DNA of 64,000 nucleotides from Pseudomonas sp. H3(2019) (GTDB lineage Bacteria > Pseudomonadota > Gammaproteobacteria > Pseudomonadales > Pseudomonadaceae). This document shows, one piece after another, positions 44,167 through 54,245 of this stretch. How positions within the stretch are numbered: position 1 is the stretch's first letter; each line of letters opens with the position of its first letter. Position numbers and translations under genes: made by a program. The DNA is taken from the NCBI RefSeq assembly GCF_007713465.1, contig NZ_VMSG01000021.1:44570-108569 (forward strand), given 5' to 3'. The notes beneath the pieces are model-generated. The model was given only the letters and a program-made list of their open reading frames with translations. It was not told where the DNA came from and made no database searches.

Positions 44167-45483
44167 ATGCGCATCAGCATATTTGGTTTAGGTTACGTCG
44201 GCGCAGTCTGTGCCGGTTGCCTGTCTGCACGAGGCCACGAAGTGGTTGGCGTGGACATTTCCAAAGACAAGATCGACCTGATCAATGCCGGTAAATCTCC
44301 GATCGTTGAACCGGGTCTGGGCGAGCTGCTGACCCAGGGCATTCAGACCGGTCGTCTGCGCGGCACTACCCACTTCGCAGAAGCCATCCGTGACACCGAC
44401 CTGTCGATGATCTGCGTCGGTACGCCGAGCAAGAAGAACGGCGATCTGGAACTCAACTACATCGAATCGGTGTGCCGCGAGATCGGCTTTGTCCTGCGTG
44501 ACAAAACCACCCGCCACACCATCGTGGTACGCAGCACCGTGTTACCGGGCACCGTGAAGAACGTGGTGATCCCGATCCTCGAAGACTGCTCGGGCAAAAA
44601 GGCCGGCGTCGACTTCGGCGTTGCGGTGAACCCCGAGTTCCTGCGTGAAAGCACCGCGATCAAGGACTACGACCTGCCACCGATGACGGTCATCGGCGAG
44701 TTCGACAAAGCCAGCGGTGACGTTCTGCAATCGCTGTACGAAGAGCTCGACGCGCCGATCATCCGCAAGGACATCGAAGTCGCCGAGATGATCAAGTACA
44801 CCTGCAACGTCTGGCACGCCACCAAAGTGACCTTCGCCAACGAGATCGGCAACATCGCCAAAGCGGTCGGCGTCGATGGTCGCGAAGTAATGGAAGTGGT
44901 CTGCCAGGACAAGACCCTCAACCTGTCCCAGTACTACATGCGCCCGGGCTTCGCATTTGGTGGCTCGTGCCTGCCGAAGGACGTGCGCGCCCTGACCTAC
45001 CGCGCCAGCTCCCTGGACATCGAAGCGCCACTGCTCAATTCGCTGATGCGCAGTAACGAATCTCAGGTGCAGAACGCCTTCGACATCGTTTCCAGTCACG
45101 ACAAACGCAAAGTCGCCCTGCTCGGCCTGAGCTTCAAGGCCGGCACCGATGACCTGCGCGAAAGCCCGCTGGTGGAGCTGGCGGAAATGCTGATCGGCAA
45201 GGGTTACGACCTGAGCATCTACGACAGCAACGTCGAATACGCCCGCGTCCACGGTGCGAACAAGGATTACATCGAGTCGAAGATTCCTCACGTCTCGTCC
45301 TTGCTCAACGCCGACTTCGACTCGGTGATCGACAACTCCGACGTGATCATCCTCGGCAACCGCGACGAAAAGTTCCGCGCCCTGGCCGAGACCGCGCCGC
45401 ACGGCAAGCAAGTGGTCGACCTGGTCGGCTTCATGTCCAAAGCCACCAGCGTCAGTGGCCGCACCGAAGGGATCTGCTGGTAA
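44167..45483 (+). CDS. algD: GDP-mannose 6-dehydrogenase
   Basis: 438 residues. Oxidises GDP-mannose to GDP-mannuronic acid in two NAD-dependent steps, the committed reaction of alginate synthesis. The ATG at 44167 has AGAGGT 8 bp upstream; an in-frame GTG at 44143 is less likely. The Rossmann motif FGLGYVGAVCAG opens the protein, and the catalytic Cys268 lies in GFAFGGSCLPKD at the same number as in P. aeruginosa. First gene of the 12-gene operon; a strong hairpin follows its stop. Confidence 0.98.
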   Translation: MRISIFGLGYVGAVCAGCLSARGHEVVGVDISKDKIDLINAGKSPIVEPGLGELLTQGIQTGRLRGTTHFAEAIRDTDLSMICVGTPSKKNGDLELNYIESVCREIGFVLRDKTTRHTIVVRSTVLPGTVKNVVIPILEDCSGKKAGVDFGVAVNPEFLRESTAIKDYDLPPMTVIGEFDKASGDVLQSLYEELDAPIIRKDIEVAEMIKYTCNVWHATKVTFANEIGNIAKAVGVDGREVMEVVCQDKTLNLSQYYMRPGFAFGGSCLPKDVRALTYRASSLDIEAPLLNSLMRSNESQVQNAFDIVSSHDKRKVALLGLSFKAGTDDLRESPLVELAEMLIGKGYDLSIYDSNVEYARVHGANKDYIESKIPHVSSLLNADFDSVIDNSDVIILGNRDEKFRALAETAPHGKQVVDLVGFMSKATSVSGRTEGICW

Positions 45484-45494
45484 CCGCCGTTCCC

Positions 45495-45521
45495 GTAGGC
45501 GCTGGCTCTGCCAGCGCCTAC
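45495..45521 (+). terminator. Hairpin between algD and alg8
   Basis: An 11-bp perfect stem GTAGGCGCTGG/CCAGCGCCTAC with a 5-nt loop starts 12 bp after the algD stop and has no U-run. It could protect the algD message or attenuate transcription into alg8. Confidence 0.6.
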
Positions 45522-45556
45522 GACTGCTCATCGCCGAAACACAATGGATGCAGATT

Positions 45557-47038
45557 ATGCACAGGCTAAAGCACCGCCTACTTCAGGCTGCCGGTTGGCT
45601 GTTTTACCTCAGTTTACTGATGGGCATCGCCATGGCGCTGCCTGTGAGCACCTTCGACTCGCAGTCCAGGGACTTCATTTTCCTGATTGGCGCCGTCGGT
45701 ATCTGGCGCTATTCGATGGGTGCCACGCACTTTCTGCGCGGCATGCTGTTTCTCTACGTGGTCTACCCGCACCTGCGGCGCAAAGTGCGCAAGCTCGGCA
45801 AGGCGGCGGACCCGTCCCACGTCTTTTTGATGGTCACCAGTTTTCGTATCGACGCGCTGACCACCGCGCAGGTCTACAGCTCGGTGATTCGCGAGGCCAT
45901 CGAGTGCGAGCTCCCGACCACCGTGGTCTGCTCGATCGTGGAAATGTCCGATGAGCTGCTGGTGAAAAGCCTCTGGGCCAAAATGAACCCGCCGGACCGG
46001 GTCAAGCTCGACTTCGTGCGCATCCCCGGCACCGGCAAACGCGATGGCCTGGCCTTCGGTTTCCGCGCCATCTCACGCCACCTGCCGGACGACCGCGCGG
46101 TCGTGGCGGTGATCGATGGCGACACCGTGCTCGCCGAAGGCGTGGTGCGCAAAACCGTGCCGTGGTTCCAGCTGTTCGGCAATGTCGGCGGCCTGACCAC
46201 CAACGAATTTTGCGAAGTGCGCGGCGGCTACATCATGAGCGAATGGCACAAGCTGCGCTTCGCCCAGCGCCACATCAACATGTGCTCGATGGCCCTGTCC
46301 AAGCGCGTGCTGACCATGACCGGACGCATGTCGGTGTTTCGCGCCTCCGTGGTCACCAATCCGGACTTTATCGCCGACGTCGAAAGTGACTCGCTGCAAC
46401 ACTGGCGCCTGGGCCGTTTCAAGTTTCTCACCGGTGACGACAAGTCCAGCTGGTTCAGCCTGATGCGCCTGGGTTACGACACCTTCTACGTGCCGGACGC
46501 GGCGATCAACACCGTTGAACACCCGCCGGAAAAGAGCTTCATCAAGGCCAGCCGCAAGCTGATGTTTCGCTGGTACGGCAACAACCTGCGGCAGAACTCC
46601 CGGGCACTGGGCCTGGGGATGAAACGCCTGGGCCTGTTCACCTCGGTGGTGCTGTTCGACCAACGCGTGTCGATGTGGACCTCGCTGCTGGGCCTGACCG
46701 TGGCACTGATCGCCAGCTTCAAATACGGCACCGCGTTCATCCTCGTGTACCTGCTGTGGATCGGCATCACCCGCCTGATCCTGACCCTGTTGCTCTCCTG
46801 TTCGGGACACAAGATCGGCCCGGCCTACCCGGCGATTCTTTATTACAACCAGATCGTTGGCGCGCTGGTGAAGATCTACGTGTTCTTCCGCCTCGACCAA
46901 CAGTCCTGGACCCGTCAGGACACCAAATTGACCCGTGATCTGGAAAGCGCACAGCGTTTGTTCAACACCTGGTCGTCTCGGACCATGACCTTCTCCGCCG
47001 GCAGCATCTTCGTCGCCGTGCTGCTGTTGATGGTCTGA
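45557..47038 (+). CDS. alg8: Alginate polymerase (glycosyltransferase) Alg8
   Basis: 493 residues from MHRLKHRLLQAAGWLFYL (ATG 45557; an ATG at 45548 would add three residues). Inner-membrane family 2 glycosyltransferase that polymerises mannuronate from GDP-mannuronate. N-terminal helices (about 10-70) precede the GT domain with VAVIDGDT (metal site) and AINTVEHPPEKSFIKASRKLMFRWYGNNLRQN (product-site RW-like segment), followed by C-terminal helices. Functions with Alg44. Confidence 0.96.
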   Translation: MHRLKHRLLQAAGWLFYLSLLMGIAMALPVSTFDSQSRDFIFLIGAVGIWRYSMGATHFLRGMLFLYVVYPHLRRKVRKLGKAADPSHVFLMVTSFRIDALTTAQVYSSVIREAIECELPTTVVCSIVEMSDELLVKSLWAKMNPPDRVKLDFVRIPGTGKRDGLAFGFRAISRHLPDDRAVVAVIDGDTVLAEGVVRKTVPWFQLFGNVGGLTTNEFCEVRGGYIMSEWHKLRFAQRHINMCSMALSKRVLTMTGRMSVFRASVVTNPDFIADVESDSLQHWRLGRFKFLTGDDKSSWFSLMRLGYDTFYVPDAAINTVEHPPEKSFIKASRKLMFRWYGNNLRQNSRALGLGMKRLGLFTSVVLFDQRVSMWTSLLGLTVALIASFKYGTAFILVYLLWIGITRLILTLLLSCSGHKIGPAYPAILYYNQIVGALVKIYVFFRLDQQSWTRQDTKLTRDLESAQRLFNTWSSRTMTFSAGSIFVAVLLLMV

Positions 47039-47073
47039 CCTGCCTTGCCTGAATTAACGAGGAAATACCCCCT

Positions 47074-48243
47074 ATGAATACCGCCGCGAACATCAACGTA
47101 GTGCATGAATCCGAAGCCCAACGCCAACACGCCCGCGTGAAAATCCCGGCCAAGCTGCGCTTCCTCGGACCCGACCGTACGCCCGTGGACGCACGGATCA
47201 TCGATCTGTCCGCCGGTGGCCTGAGCTTCAATGCCGGGCAGATACCGCTCAAGGTCGGCGACGTGCACAAGGGCCGCCTGCAATTCCTGATCGACAACCT
47301 CGGCCTGGCCATGGACGTCGAAATACAGATTCGCTCGTTCGACCGCCAGACCGGCCGCACCGGTTGCCAATTCCAGAACCTCGAACCGCAGGACATCTCG
47401 ACCCTGCGCCAGCTGATCACGTCGCACCTGTCCGGTGACATCGTGACCATGGGCGACGTGCTGGCGACCCTGCAACGCGACAACTTCACCAAGGCACGCA
47501 AGCTCAAGGACAGTGGTCACGGCATGAGCGCTTTCGGGCGCTTGCGGGCAGTGACCTTCAGCCTGGGGATTTTCGTCGTCGGCCTCGCGGCGTTCGGTTT
47601 CGTTTTCAAATCGGTGTACGGCATGTACTTCGTCAGCCACGCCCAGGCCGGTCTGGTCAGCGTTTCCGGCATGAACGTCACGATGCCCCGCGACGGCACC
47701 GTACAAAGCCTGATCAAGACCGATGGCGTTGCGGCCAAGGGCGCGCCACTGGCGACGTTCAGTACCAGTATGCTCGACGTGCTCAAGGGTCATCTGGACG
47801 AAAACCAGTTGCAGCCGGCCAAGGTTGAAGAGCTGTTCGGCAAGCAGATGACTGGCACCCTGACCTCACCCTGCGATTGCACCGTGGCTCAACAAATGGT
47901 CGCCGACGGTCAGTACGCCAGCAAAGGCGACGTGATCTTCAAATTGGTGCCACAGGGCAGCCAGGCCAGTGTCGAAGCGCGCTTCTCCTATCGCCAGTTC
48001 GCTGATGTGCGTCCGGGGACGAAGGTCAGCTTCCAGATCGCCGGCGAAGACACCAAACGCACCGGCACCATCGTCAGCAGCACCAGCCTGAAAAGCGAAG
48101 ACCTGTCGTCCGACATCCGCGTGCAGATCAAACCTGACGCGCCGCTGGACAGCACCTTCGCCGGTCGCCCAGTGGAAGTCAGCAGCGACCGCGGCCCCTC
48201 CGTGAACTGGCTGATCGACAAAGCCATGGCCGCAGGTCTTTAA
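47074..48243 (+). CDS. alg44: Alginate co-polymerase with PilZ domain, Alg44
   Basis: 389 residues. The N-terminal PilZ domain binds c-di-GMP; the ligands Arg17, Arg21 (RQHAR), Asp44 and Ser46 (DLSAGG) fall at the same numbers as in P. aeruginosa Alg44, so polymerisation should be c-di-GMP dependent. One membrane helix (about 165-185) leads to a periplasmic membrane-fusion-like domain. RBS ACGAGGAAAT precedes the ATG. Confidence 0.96.
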   Translation: MNTAANINVVHESEAQRQHARVKIPAKLRFLGPDRTPVDARIIDLSAGGLSFNAGQIPLKVGDVHKGRLQFLIDNLGLAMDVEIQIRSFDRQTGRTGCQFQNLEPQDISTLRQLITSHLSGDIVTMGDVLATLQRDNFTKARKLKDSGHGMSAFGRLRAVTFSLGIFVVGLAAFGFVFKSVYGMYFVSHAQAGLVSVSGMNVTMPRDGTVQSLIKTDGVAAKGAPLATFSTSMLDVLKGHLDENQLQPAKVEELFGKQMTGTLTSPCDCTVAQQMVADGQYASKGDVIFKLVPQGSQASVEARFSYRQFADVRPGTKVSFQIAGEDTKRTGTIVSSTSLKSEDLSSDIRVQIKPDAPLDSTFAGRPVEVSSDRGPSVNWLIDKAMAAGL

Positions 48244-48252
48244 GCGGAGGAC

Positions 48253-49677
48253 ATGCCTGTGACCACTCCACCCATCCTCAGAACACCGCGCTCCCACATG
48301 GGAACACTGTGCGCAGTCGCCCTTGCGGTGAGCCTGGCCGGTTGCGCCGGCCTGCCCGACCAGCGCCTGGCCAATGAAGCCCTGAAGCGTGGCGACACCG
48401 CGCTCGCGCAGCAGAACTACAAACAACTGGCTCTCTTGGGTTACAGCGAAGCACAGGTCGGTCTGGCCGATATTCAGGTGGAAAGCCGCGACCCGGCGCA
48501 GCTCAAAGCCGCCGAAGCGACCTACCGTGCCGCCGCCGATACCTCGCCGCGAGCGCAAGCGCGCCTGGGCCGTCTGCTGGTGGCCAAACCGGGTTCGACC
48601 GAAGCCGAGCAACACGAGGCTGAAGGTCTGTTGAAGAAAGCCTTTGCCAATCACGAGGGCGGCACGCTGATTCCGTTGGCCATGCTGTACCTGCAATATC
48701 CCCACAGTTTCCCGAACATCAACGCCCAGCAGCAGATCAGCCAATGGCGCGCCGCCCGTTACCCGGAAGCCGGCCTGGCCCAGGTGCTGCTGTACCGCAC
48801 GCAAGGCACTTACGACCAGCACCTGGACGACGTCGAGCGCATCTGCAAAGCGGCGCTGAACACTACCGACATCTGCTATGTCGAGCTGGCCACGGTCTAT
48901 CAGAAACGTGCCCAACCGGATCAACAGGCGCAACTGCTCAAGCAACTGCAAACCGGCTACAGCCTCGGCAAAGTCTCTGCCCAGCGGATGGACAGCGTGG
49001 CCCGCGTACTCGGCGATGCCAGCCTGGGCAAACCGGACGAAAAAACCGCGCAAGCCATGCTCGAGCAGATCGCCCCCGGCTACCCGGCGTCCTGGGTCAG
49101 CCTGGCGCAGTTGCTCTACGACTTCCCCGAGCTGGGTGACGTCGCCAAGATGATGGAATACCTCGAAAACGGCCGCGCCGCCGATCAGCCACGCGCCGAA
49201 CTGTTGCTGGGCAAGCTCTACTACGAAGGCAAATGGGTGCCGGCCGACGCCAAGGTCGCCGAACAACACTTCCAGAAAGCCGTGGGCAAGGAAGTCGCCG
49301 CCGATTACTACCTCGGCCAGATCTACCGCCGTGGTTATCTGGGCAAGGTCTATTCACAAAAAGCCCTGGAGCACTTGCTGACCGCGGCGCGCAACGGCCA
49401 GAACAGTGCCGACTTCGCCATCGCCCAGTTGTTTTCCCAAGGCAAGGGTACCCAGCCCAACCCGCTCAACGCCTATGTCTTCAGCCAGTTGGCCAAGACA
49501 CAAAACACCCCGCAAGCCACTGAGCTGGCGCAAACACTCGAAACCCAATTGCCGCCTGCGCAGCTGGCCGAGGCCCAACGCCTGTTGAAACAGGAACAGG
49601 CCATGCGTGGCGCCCCGAGCCAAAGCGCACTGCAAGTTGAGGCCCTGCAAGAAAAAGACGGCGAGGAATCCCTATGA
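48253..49677 (+). CDS. algK: Alginate secretion lipoprotein AlgK
   Basis: 474 residues from ATG 48253. Because the GGAGG at 48246-48250 lies only 2 bp before that ATG, the GTG at 48259 (8-bp spacing) may be the true start. A lipobox LAGC anchors the protein at the inner leaflet of the outer membrane. The rest is TPR/Sel1-like repeats (e.g. PRAELLLGKLYYEGKWVPADAKVAEQHFQKAV). It scaffolds AlgE and AlgX. The stop overlaps the algE start (ATGA). Confidence 0.95.
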   Translation: MPVTTPPILRTPRSHMGTLCAVALAVSLAGCAGLPDQRLANEALKRGDTALAQQNYKQLALLGYSEAQVGLADIQVESRDPAQLKAAEATYRAAADTSPRAQARLGRLLVAKPGSTEAEQHEAEGLLKKAFANHEGGTLIPLAMLYLQYPHSFPNINAQQQISQWRAARYPEAGLAQVLLYRTQGTYDQHLDDVERICKAALNTTDICYVELATVYQKRAQPDQQAQLLKQLQTGYSLGKVSAQRMDSVARVLGDASLGKPDEKTAQAMLEQIAPGYPASWVSLAQLLYDFPELGDVAKMMEYLENGRAADQPRAELLLGKLYYEGKWVPADAKVAEQHFQKAVGKEVAADYYLGQIYRRGYLGKVYSQKALEHLLTAARNGQNSADFAIAQLFSQGKGTQPNPLNAYVFSQLAKTQNTPQATELAQTLETQLPPAQLAEAQRLLKQEQAMRGAPSQSALQVEALQEKDGEESL

Positions 49678-51158
49678 AGCTCAATCCATTCGTTCAAGCC
49701 GGAATCGGCCTGACCTTCGCCCTGTTGTGGTCCTGCCCGACATTGGCCGCGATGACTGACACCAGGAACTACGGCCTGGAAGTGAAAGTCACCGGCCAGT
49801 CCGAAGACGACAGCGACCTCGGCACCAAGTCCGGCGGCGACGTCAACGGTGTGGGCCTGGACCTGCGTCCATGGGTCTACGGTGAAAGCGGCAACTGGAG
49901 CGCCTACGCCATGGGCCAGGCCGTGACCGCGACCGACATCATCGAAACCGACACCTTGCAGTCCGATACGCAAGGCGCCCAAAGCAGCGGCAACAACGGC
50001 CGCCAGAGCAAGAAAAACTACCTGGCAATGCGTGAGTTCTGGATCGGTTACAGCGGCCTCACACCCTACCCTGGCGAGCAACTGAAGCTCGGTCGCCAAC
50101 GCCTGCGCAACGACGACGGCCAATGGCGCGACACCAACATCGAAGCGCTGAACTGGACCTTCGACACCACCCTGTTGCGGGCCAACGTCGGCGTCGCCGA
50201 ACGCTTCAGCGAGTACCGCACCGACCTCACCGAACTGGCGCCCAAGGACAAGGATCGCCTGCACGTCTTTGGTGATATCGCGACCCAATGGACACCCGGT
50301 CAATGGGTCGGGCTGCGTGCTCATCACACCCATGATGACGGCAAGCTCGACTTCCCGACACCCGGCGAAGCCCCTGACTCGCTCGCCAAGAAACAAAACG
50401 GCGACCTGAGCTGGCTCGGTGTCGAAGCCAACAGCGACGCCTACAGCTTGAAAAACAGAAACACGGTCAACTACTGGGCCAGCCTCACCGGCATGAGCGG
50501 CAACCGTGACACCGTCAATCCATTGAACGCTGATGGCAGCCGCCCGATCGATGCCTCGAAAAACGGCGACGTCAGCGGCTGGGCCACCGACCTCGGCGTG
50601 CGTCTGCGCCTCGATCCGCAATGGCAAGTCGGCGCGGCCTACGCCCGTGCCAGCGCGGACTACGAGCAAAACGGTTTACAGAGTAACCGCTCGAACTACA
50701 CCGGTACGCGCTCGCGGGTTCACCGTTTTGGCGAGGCCTTCCGTAGCGACATGAACAACATGCAGAGCGCCACGCTGTTCGGCTCCTGGATGCTGCAGGA
50801 CGATTACGATGCCAGCCTGGTCTACCACAAGTTCTGGCGCGTCGACGGCAACAAACCGGTCGGCAACAACGGCATCAACGCGGTAGAGAACAACTACGAC
50901 GACGTCACTGGTGCACTGCTGTCCAGCACCTCGCTGCCACTGGTAGACGGCAAGACCGACCTCGGCCAGGAAGTGGATCTGGTGGTCACCAAGTACTTCA
51001 AGCAGGGCCTGTTACCGGCTGGCCTGAGTCAGTCGATCGATGAACCTTCGGCGCTGGTGCGCTTTCGTGGCGGGGTGTTCAAGCCGGGCGATGCCTACGG
51101 CAAACAGGTCGACTCGTACATGCACCGTGCGTTCGTCGACGTGATCTGGCGCTTCTGA
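49674..51158 (+). CDS. algE: Alginate export porin AlgE
   Basis: 494 residues with a signal peptide (to about LAA) and an 18-strand outer-membrane barrel pattern ending in the aromatic residue of VDVIWRF. NYGLEVKVTGQSEDDSDLGT begins the barrel. It conducts alginate across the outer membrane. RBS GAGGAA lies within the end of algK. Confidence 0.96.
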   Translation: MKLNPFVQAGIGLTFALLWSCPTLAAMTDTRNYGLEVKVTGQSEDDSDLGTKSGGDVNGVGLDLRPWVYGESGNWSAYAMGQAVTATDIIETDTLQSDTQGAQSSGNNGRQSKKNYLAMREFWIGYSGLTPYPGEQLKLGRQRLRNDDGQWRDTNIEALNWTFDTTLLRANVGVAERFSEYRTDLTELAPKDKDRLHVFGDIATQWTPGQWVGLRAHHTHDDGKLDFPTPGEAPDSLAKKQNGDLSWLGVEANSDAYSLKNRNTVNYWASLTGMSGNRDTVNPLNADGSRPIDASKNGDVSGWATDLGVRLRLDPQWQVGAAYARASADYEQNGLQSNRSNYTGTRSRVHRFGEAFRSDMNNMQSATLFGSWMLQDDYDASLVYHKFWRVDGNKPVGNNGINAVENNYDDVTGALLSSTSLPLVDGKTDLGQEVDLVVTKYFKQGLLPAGLSQSIDEPSALVRFRGGVFKPGDAYGKQVDSYMHRAFVDVIWRF

Positions 51159-51184
51159 TGCGAGCCGCCAAGGGAGTGCCCCAG

Positions 51185-52777
51185 ATGAACCACCCTGCGC
51201 TCAAAGGCTCGCTCAGCCTGCTGGTCGGCGCGATGCTGCTGACAAGCTCAGCGGTGTTCGCCAGCGTTGAACCGGCGGTGCCTGCCCCAAAAGGGCCGCA
51301 AGCGACCGTGGCCAAAGGACTGCAACAGGCCAAGACATACACCGTCAGCAGCGCGCCGAGCGCATCACTGAAACTGGCTGCACCGAAACTGCCCGACCTG
51401 TCCGGCTACACCGCACAAACCGTCGCGGCGAAGATCGTGCGCAGCAAGGCCGGCAAAGTCAGCATGCGCCGGATGATGCAGGAAGACGCCTTGAAGGACT
51501 TCGTCAGTGGCGATAACAAGATGGCTGAATGGGTGGTACGTCAACACGGCATTCCCCAGGCGATCTTCATCGACGACGGCTACGTCAACCTCAAGGACCT
51601 GACTCAGAAGCTGCCCAAGCAATACTTCAGCGAGACCTCAGCCGGCGTGTTCCTCGCCAGGCTGCCGATCGTGGTCGGGCAAAAAGGCATCCTCGAAATC
51701 GACCAACAGACCCAAGAGTTGCGTCTGTCCGAAGAGGCCGGTTCGTTCATGGTCAACGACGGCCAGCTGTTTGTGCGTGACAGCAAAATCACTGGCTGGC
51801 GCGAGAAGGACAATGGCCCGGCGACCTTCCGTTCGCCCAAGGAGTTCCGCCCGTTCCTGCTGGCCTGGGGCGGCACCCAGACCTACATCGTCAACAGCAA
51901 GCTGGCCAGTTTCGGTTACTCCAACAGTAAGTCCTACGGGGTGAGTATTTCCCAGTACACGCCGAACATGGCCAAGGTGCTCAAGCGCCCGGAACCGACC
52001 GGCTGGATCATCGGTTCCGAGTTCTCGGACATGTGGTACGGCTTCTACTGCTATGAAACCCGCGACTTCGTGGTCAAGGGCAACACCTACCGCGACAACA
52101 TCGTCTACGGCATCGACCCCCATGACCGTTCCCACGGGCTGATCATCGCCGACAACACGGTGCATGGAACGAAGAAGAAGCACGGCATCATCATTTCCCG
52201 CGAAGTGAACGACAGCTTCATCTTCAACAACCGCAGCTACGACAACCATCTCTCGGGGCTGGTGATCGACCGTAACAGCGTCAACAACCTGATCGCCTAC
52301 AACGAGATCTACCGCAACCACACCGACGGCATCACCCTCTACGAGAGTGCCGACAACCTGCTGTGGGGCAACAAGGTGATCAGCAACCAGCGCCACGGCA
52401 TCCGCATTCGTAACAGCGTGAACATTCGCCTCTACGAAAACCTCGCCATGAACAACGGCCTGACCGGGGTCTACGGACACATCAAGGACCTCACCGACAC
52501 CGACCGCGACATCAAGCTCGACCCGTTCGATACCGAGGTGTCGCTGATCGTCGTCGGCGGCGAACTGGCGGCCAATGGCAGCGGACCGCTGTCCATCGAC
52601 TCGCCATTGAGCGTCGAGTTGTACCGGGTGTCGATGCTCGCCCCGACCAAGTCCAGCGGCATCAGCTTCTCGGGGATCCTTGGCGAACGCCAGGACGAAA
52701 TCCTCGACCTGCTGGTGCGCCAACAGAAAGCCGTGCTGATCGACCCCGTCGAACGCCAGACCGAAATGCGCGACTGA
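51185..52777 (+). CDS. algG: Mannuronan C5-epimerase AlgG
   Basis: 530 residues from MNHPALKG; the ATG at 51185 has AGGGAG at proper spacing, whereas the ATG at 51158 overlaps the algE stop and lacks one. Periplasmic enzyme converting mannuronate to guluronate in the polymer. After the signal, a right-handed beta-helix of CASH repeats contains the catalytic DPHD at residues 311-314. Confidence 0.96.
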   Translation: MNHPALKGSLSLLVGAMLLTSSAVFASVEPAVPAPKGPQATVAKGLQQAKTYTVSSAPSASLKLAAPKLPDLSGYTAQTVAAKIVRSKAGKVSMRRMMQEDALKDFVSGDNKMAEWVVRQHGIPQAIFIDDGYVNLKDLTQKLPKQYFSETSAGVFLARLPIVVGQKGILEIDQQTQELRLSEEAGSFMVNDGQLFVRDSKITGWREKDNGPATFRSPKEFRPFLLAWGGTQTYIVNSKLASFGYSNSKSYGVSISQYTPNMAKVLKRPEPTGWIIGSEFSDMWYGFYCYETRDFVVKGNTYRDNIVYGIDPHDRSHGLIIADNTVHGTKKKHGIIISREVNDSFIFNNRSYDNHLSGLVIDRNSVNNLIAYNEIYRNHTDGITLYESADNLLWGNKVISNQRHGIRIRNSVNIRLYENLAMNNGLTGVYGHIKDLTDTDRDIKLDPFDTEVSLIVVGGELAANGSGPLSIDSPLSVELYRVSMLAPTKSSGISFSGILGERQDEILDLLVRQQKAVLIDPVERQTEMRD

Positions 52778-52788
52778 GGATGACTTTC

Positions 52789-54237
52789 ATGAAAGCCCAT
52801 TTGATCAAACTGTTCAGCCTCGCCGGTCTGACTGCCGCGATGTTTGCCGCCAGCGATGCGGCGAGTGCAGACGACGCCAAGGCCCCGAGCTTCAGCGCCG
52901 AGCCGTGCTGCAACCTGTGCCCGCAAGCGCTCGACGCGAAGAATTACACCACGCGTTATCAGCAAAACTTCACCACCCTGGTGCAAGCCCAAGGCGACTG
53001 GTTGTTCCGCACCCAGGAAGACCTGCGCACCGAATTCAACACCACGCCCGAAGGCTATCGCCGGCTCAAGCAACTGCACGACGCGTTCAAGAGCAAAGGT
53101 GTTGAACTGGTGGTGGTGTATCAGCCGACCCGTGGTCTGGTGAACCGCAACAAACTCAATCCGCAAGAAAAAGCCGCGTTCGACTACGACAAGGCGCTGA
53201 AAAACTACCAGGGCATGCTCGGGCGTTTCGCCGACATGGGTTACGTGGTGCCGGACCTGTCACCGCTGACCAACGAGTCGCTGCCGGACACCCTGCCCGC
53301 CCACGATTTCTACTTCCGTGGCGACCAGCACTGGACCCCTTACGGTGCCCAGCGCACGGCGAAAATCGTCGCCGAGAAGGTCAAGCAGCTCCCGGCTTTC
53401 GCCGGCATTCCCAAGCGCGAATTCGAGACCAAAAGGTCCGGGCGCATGGGCAAGACCGGCACCCTGCACAACATGGCCGGGCAGCTCTGCGGTACCAGTT
53501 ACGCGATCCAGTACATGGACCAGTTCACCACCGAGCCTAAAGGCGAAGCGGCGGATGGCGACCTGTTCGGCGATTCCGGCAACCCGCAGATCACCCTGGT
53601 CGGCACCAGCCACAGTGGCAAGAACTACAACTTCGCCGGGTTCCTCGAAGAGGCCATTGGCGCCGACATTCTCAACGTCGCCTTCCCCGGCGGCGGTCTG
53701 GAAGGTTCGATGCTGCAGTACCTGGGCAGTGACGACTTCCAGAAGAAGCCGCCGAAAATCCTCATCTGGGAGTTCTCGCCGCTCTATCGCCTGGACCAGC
53801 AAACCATCTACCGCCAGATGATGGCGCTGCTCGATAACGGCTGCGAAGGCAAAGACGCGCAGATGTCCGGCAGCACCACGCTCAAGCCGGGCAAAAACGA
53901 GTTGATGGTCAATAGCAAGAACATGGACCTGCGCAACAGCGACCATCAGGTCGACATCCGCTTCGCCGATCCGTCGGTGAAAACCCTGCAAGCCACCCTC
54001 TGGTACATGAACGGCCGTCACGAGGACATCAAGATCGACAAACCCCATACCGCCGACACTGACGGGCGTTTCGCCTTTGAATTGCGCACCGATAAAGACT
54101 GGGCCACGCAGAACCTGCTGGCCGTCGAAATCCAGGGCCCGGAAGCGGGTGCCGCGCCACAAAAAGTCGACGCAAAAATCTGCAAACGCAACGTGTTCCC
54201 GGGGGCTGAGCAACGTACCGCTCAGGCCGGGCAATGA
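52789..54237 (+). CDS. algX: Alginate O-acetyltransferase AlgX
   Basis: 482 residues from MKAHLIKLFSL, with GAGGA 8 bp upstream of the ATG at 52789. Periplasmic SGNH hydrolase-like acetyltransferase with a C-terminal carbohydrate-binding module. Catalytic residues Asp179, His181 (FRGDQHWT) and Ser274 (GTSHS) match the P. aeruginosa triad with a constant offset of five. It acetylates alginate directly and links AlgK with the rest of the complex. Confidence 0.96.
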   Translation: MKAHLIKLFSLAGLTAAMFAASDAASADDAKAPSFSAEPCCNLCPQALDAKNYTTRYQQNFTTLVQAQGDWLFRTQEDLRTEFNTTPEGYRRLKQLHDAFKSKGVELVVVYQPTRGLVNRNKLNPQEKAAFDYDKALKNYQGMLGRFADMGYVVPDLSPLTNESLPDTLPAHDFYFRGDQHWTPYGAQRTAKIVAEKVKQLPAFAGIPKREFETKRSGRMGKTGTLHNMAGQLCGTSYAIQYMDQFTTEPKGEAADGDLFGDSGNPQITLVGTSHSGKNYNFAGFLEEAIGADILNVAFPGGGLEGSMLQYLGSDDFQKKPPKILIWEFSPLYRLDQQTIYRQMMALLDNGCEGKDAQMSGSTTLKPGKNELMVNSKNMDLRNSDHQVDIRFADPSVKTLQATLWYMNGRHEDIKIDKPHTADTDGRFAFELRTDKDWATQNLLAVEIQGPEAGAAPQKVDAKICKRNVFPGAEQRTAQAGQ

Positions 54238-54245
54238 GGTCAGTC

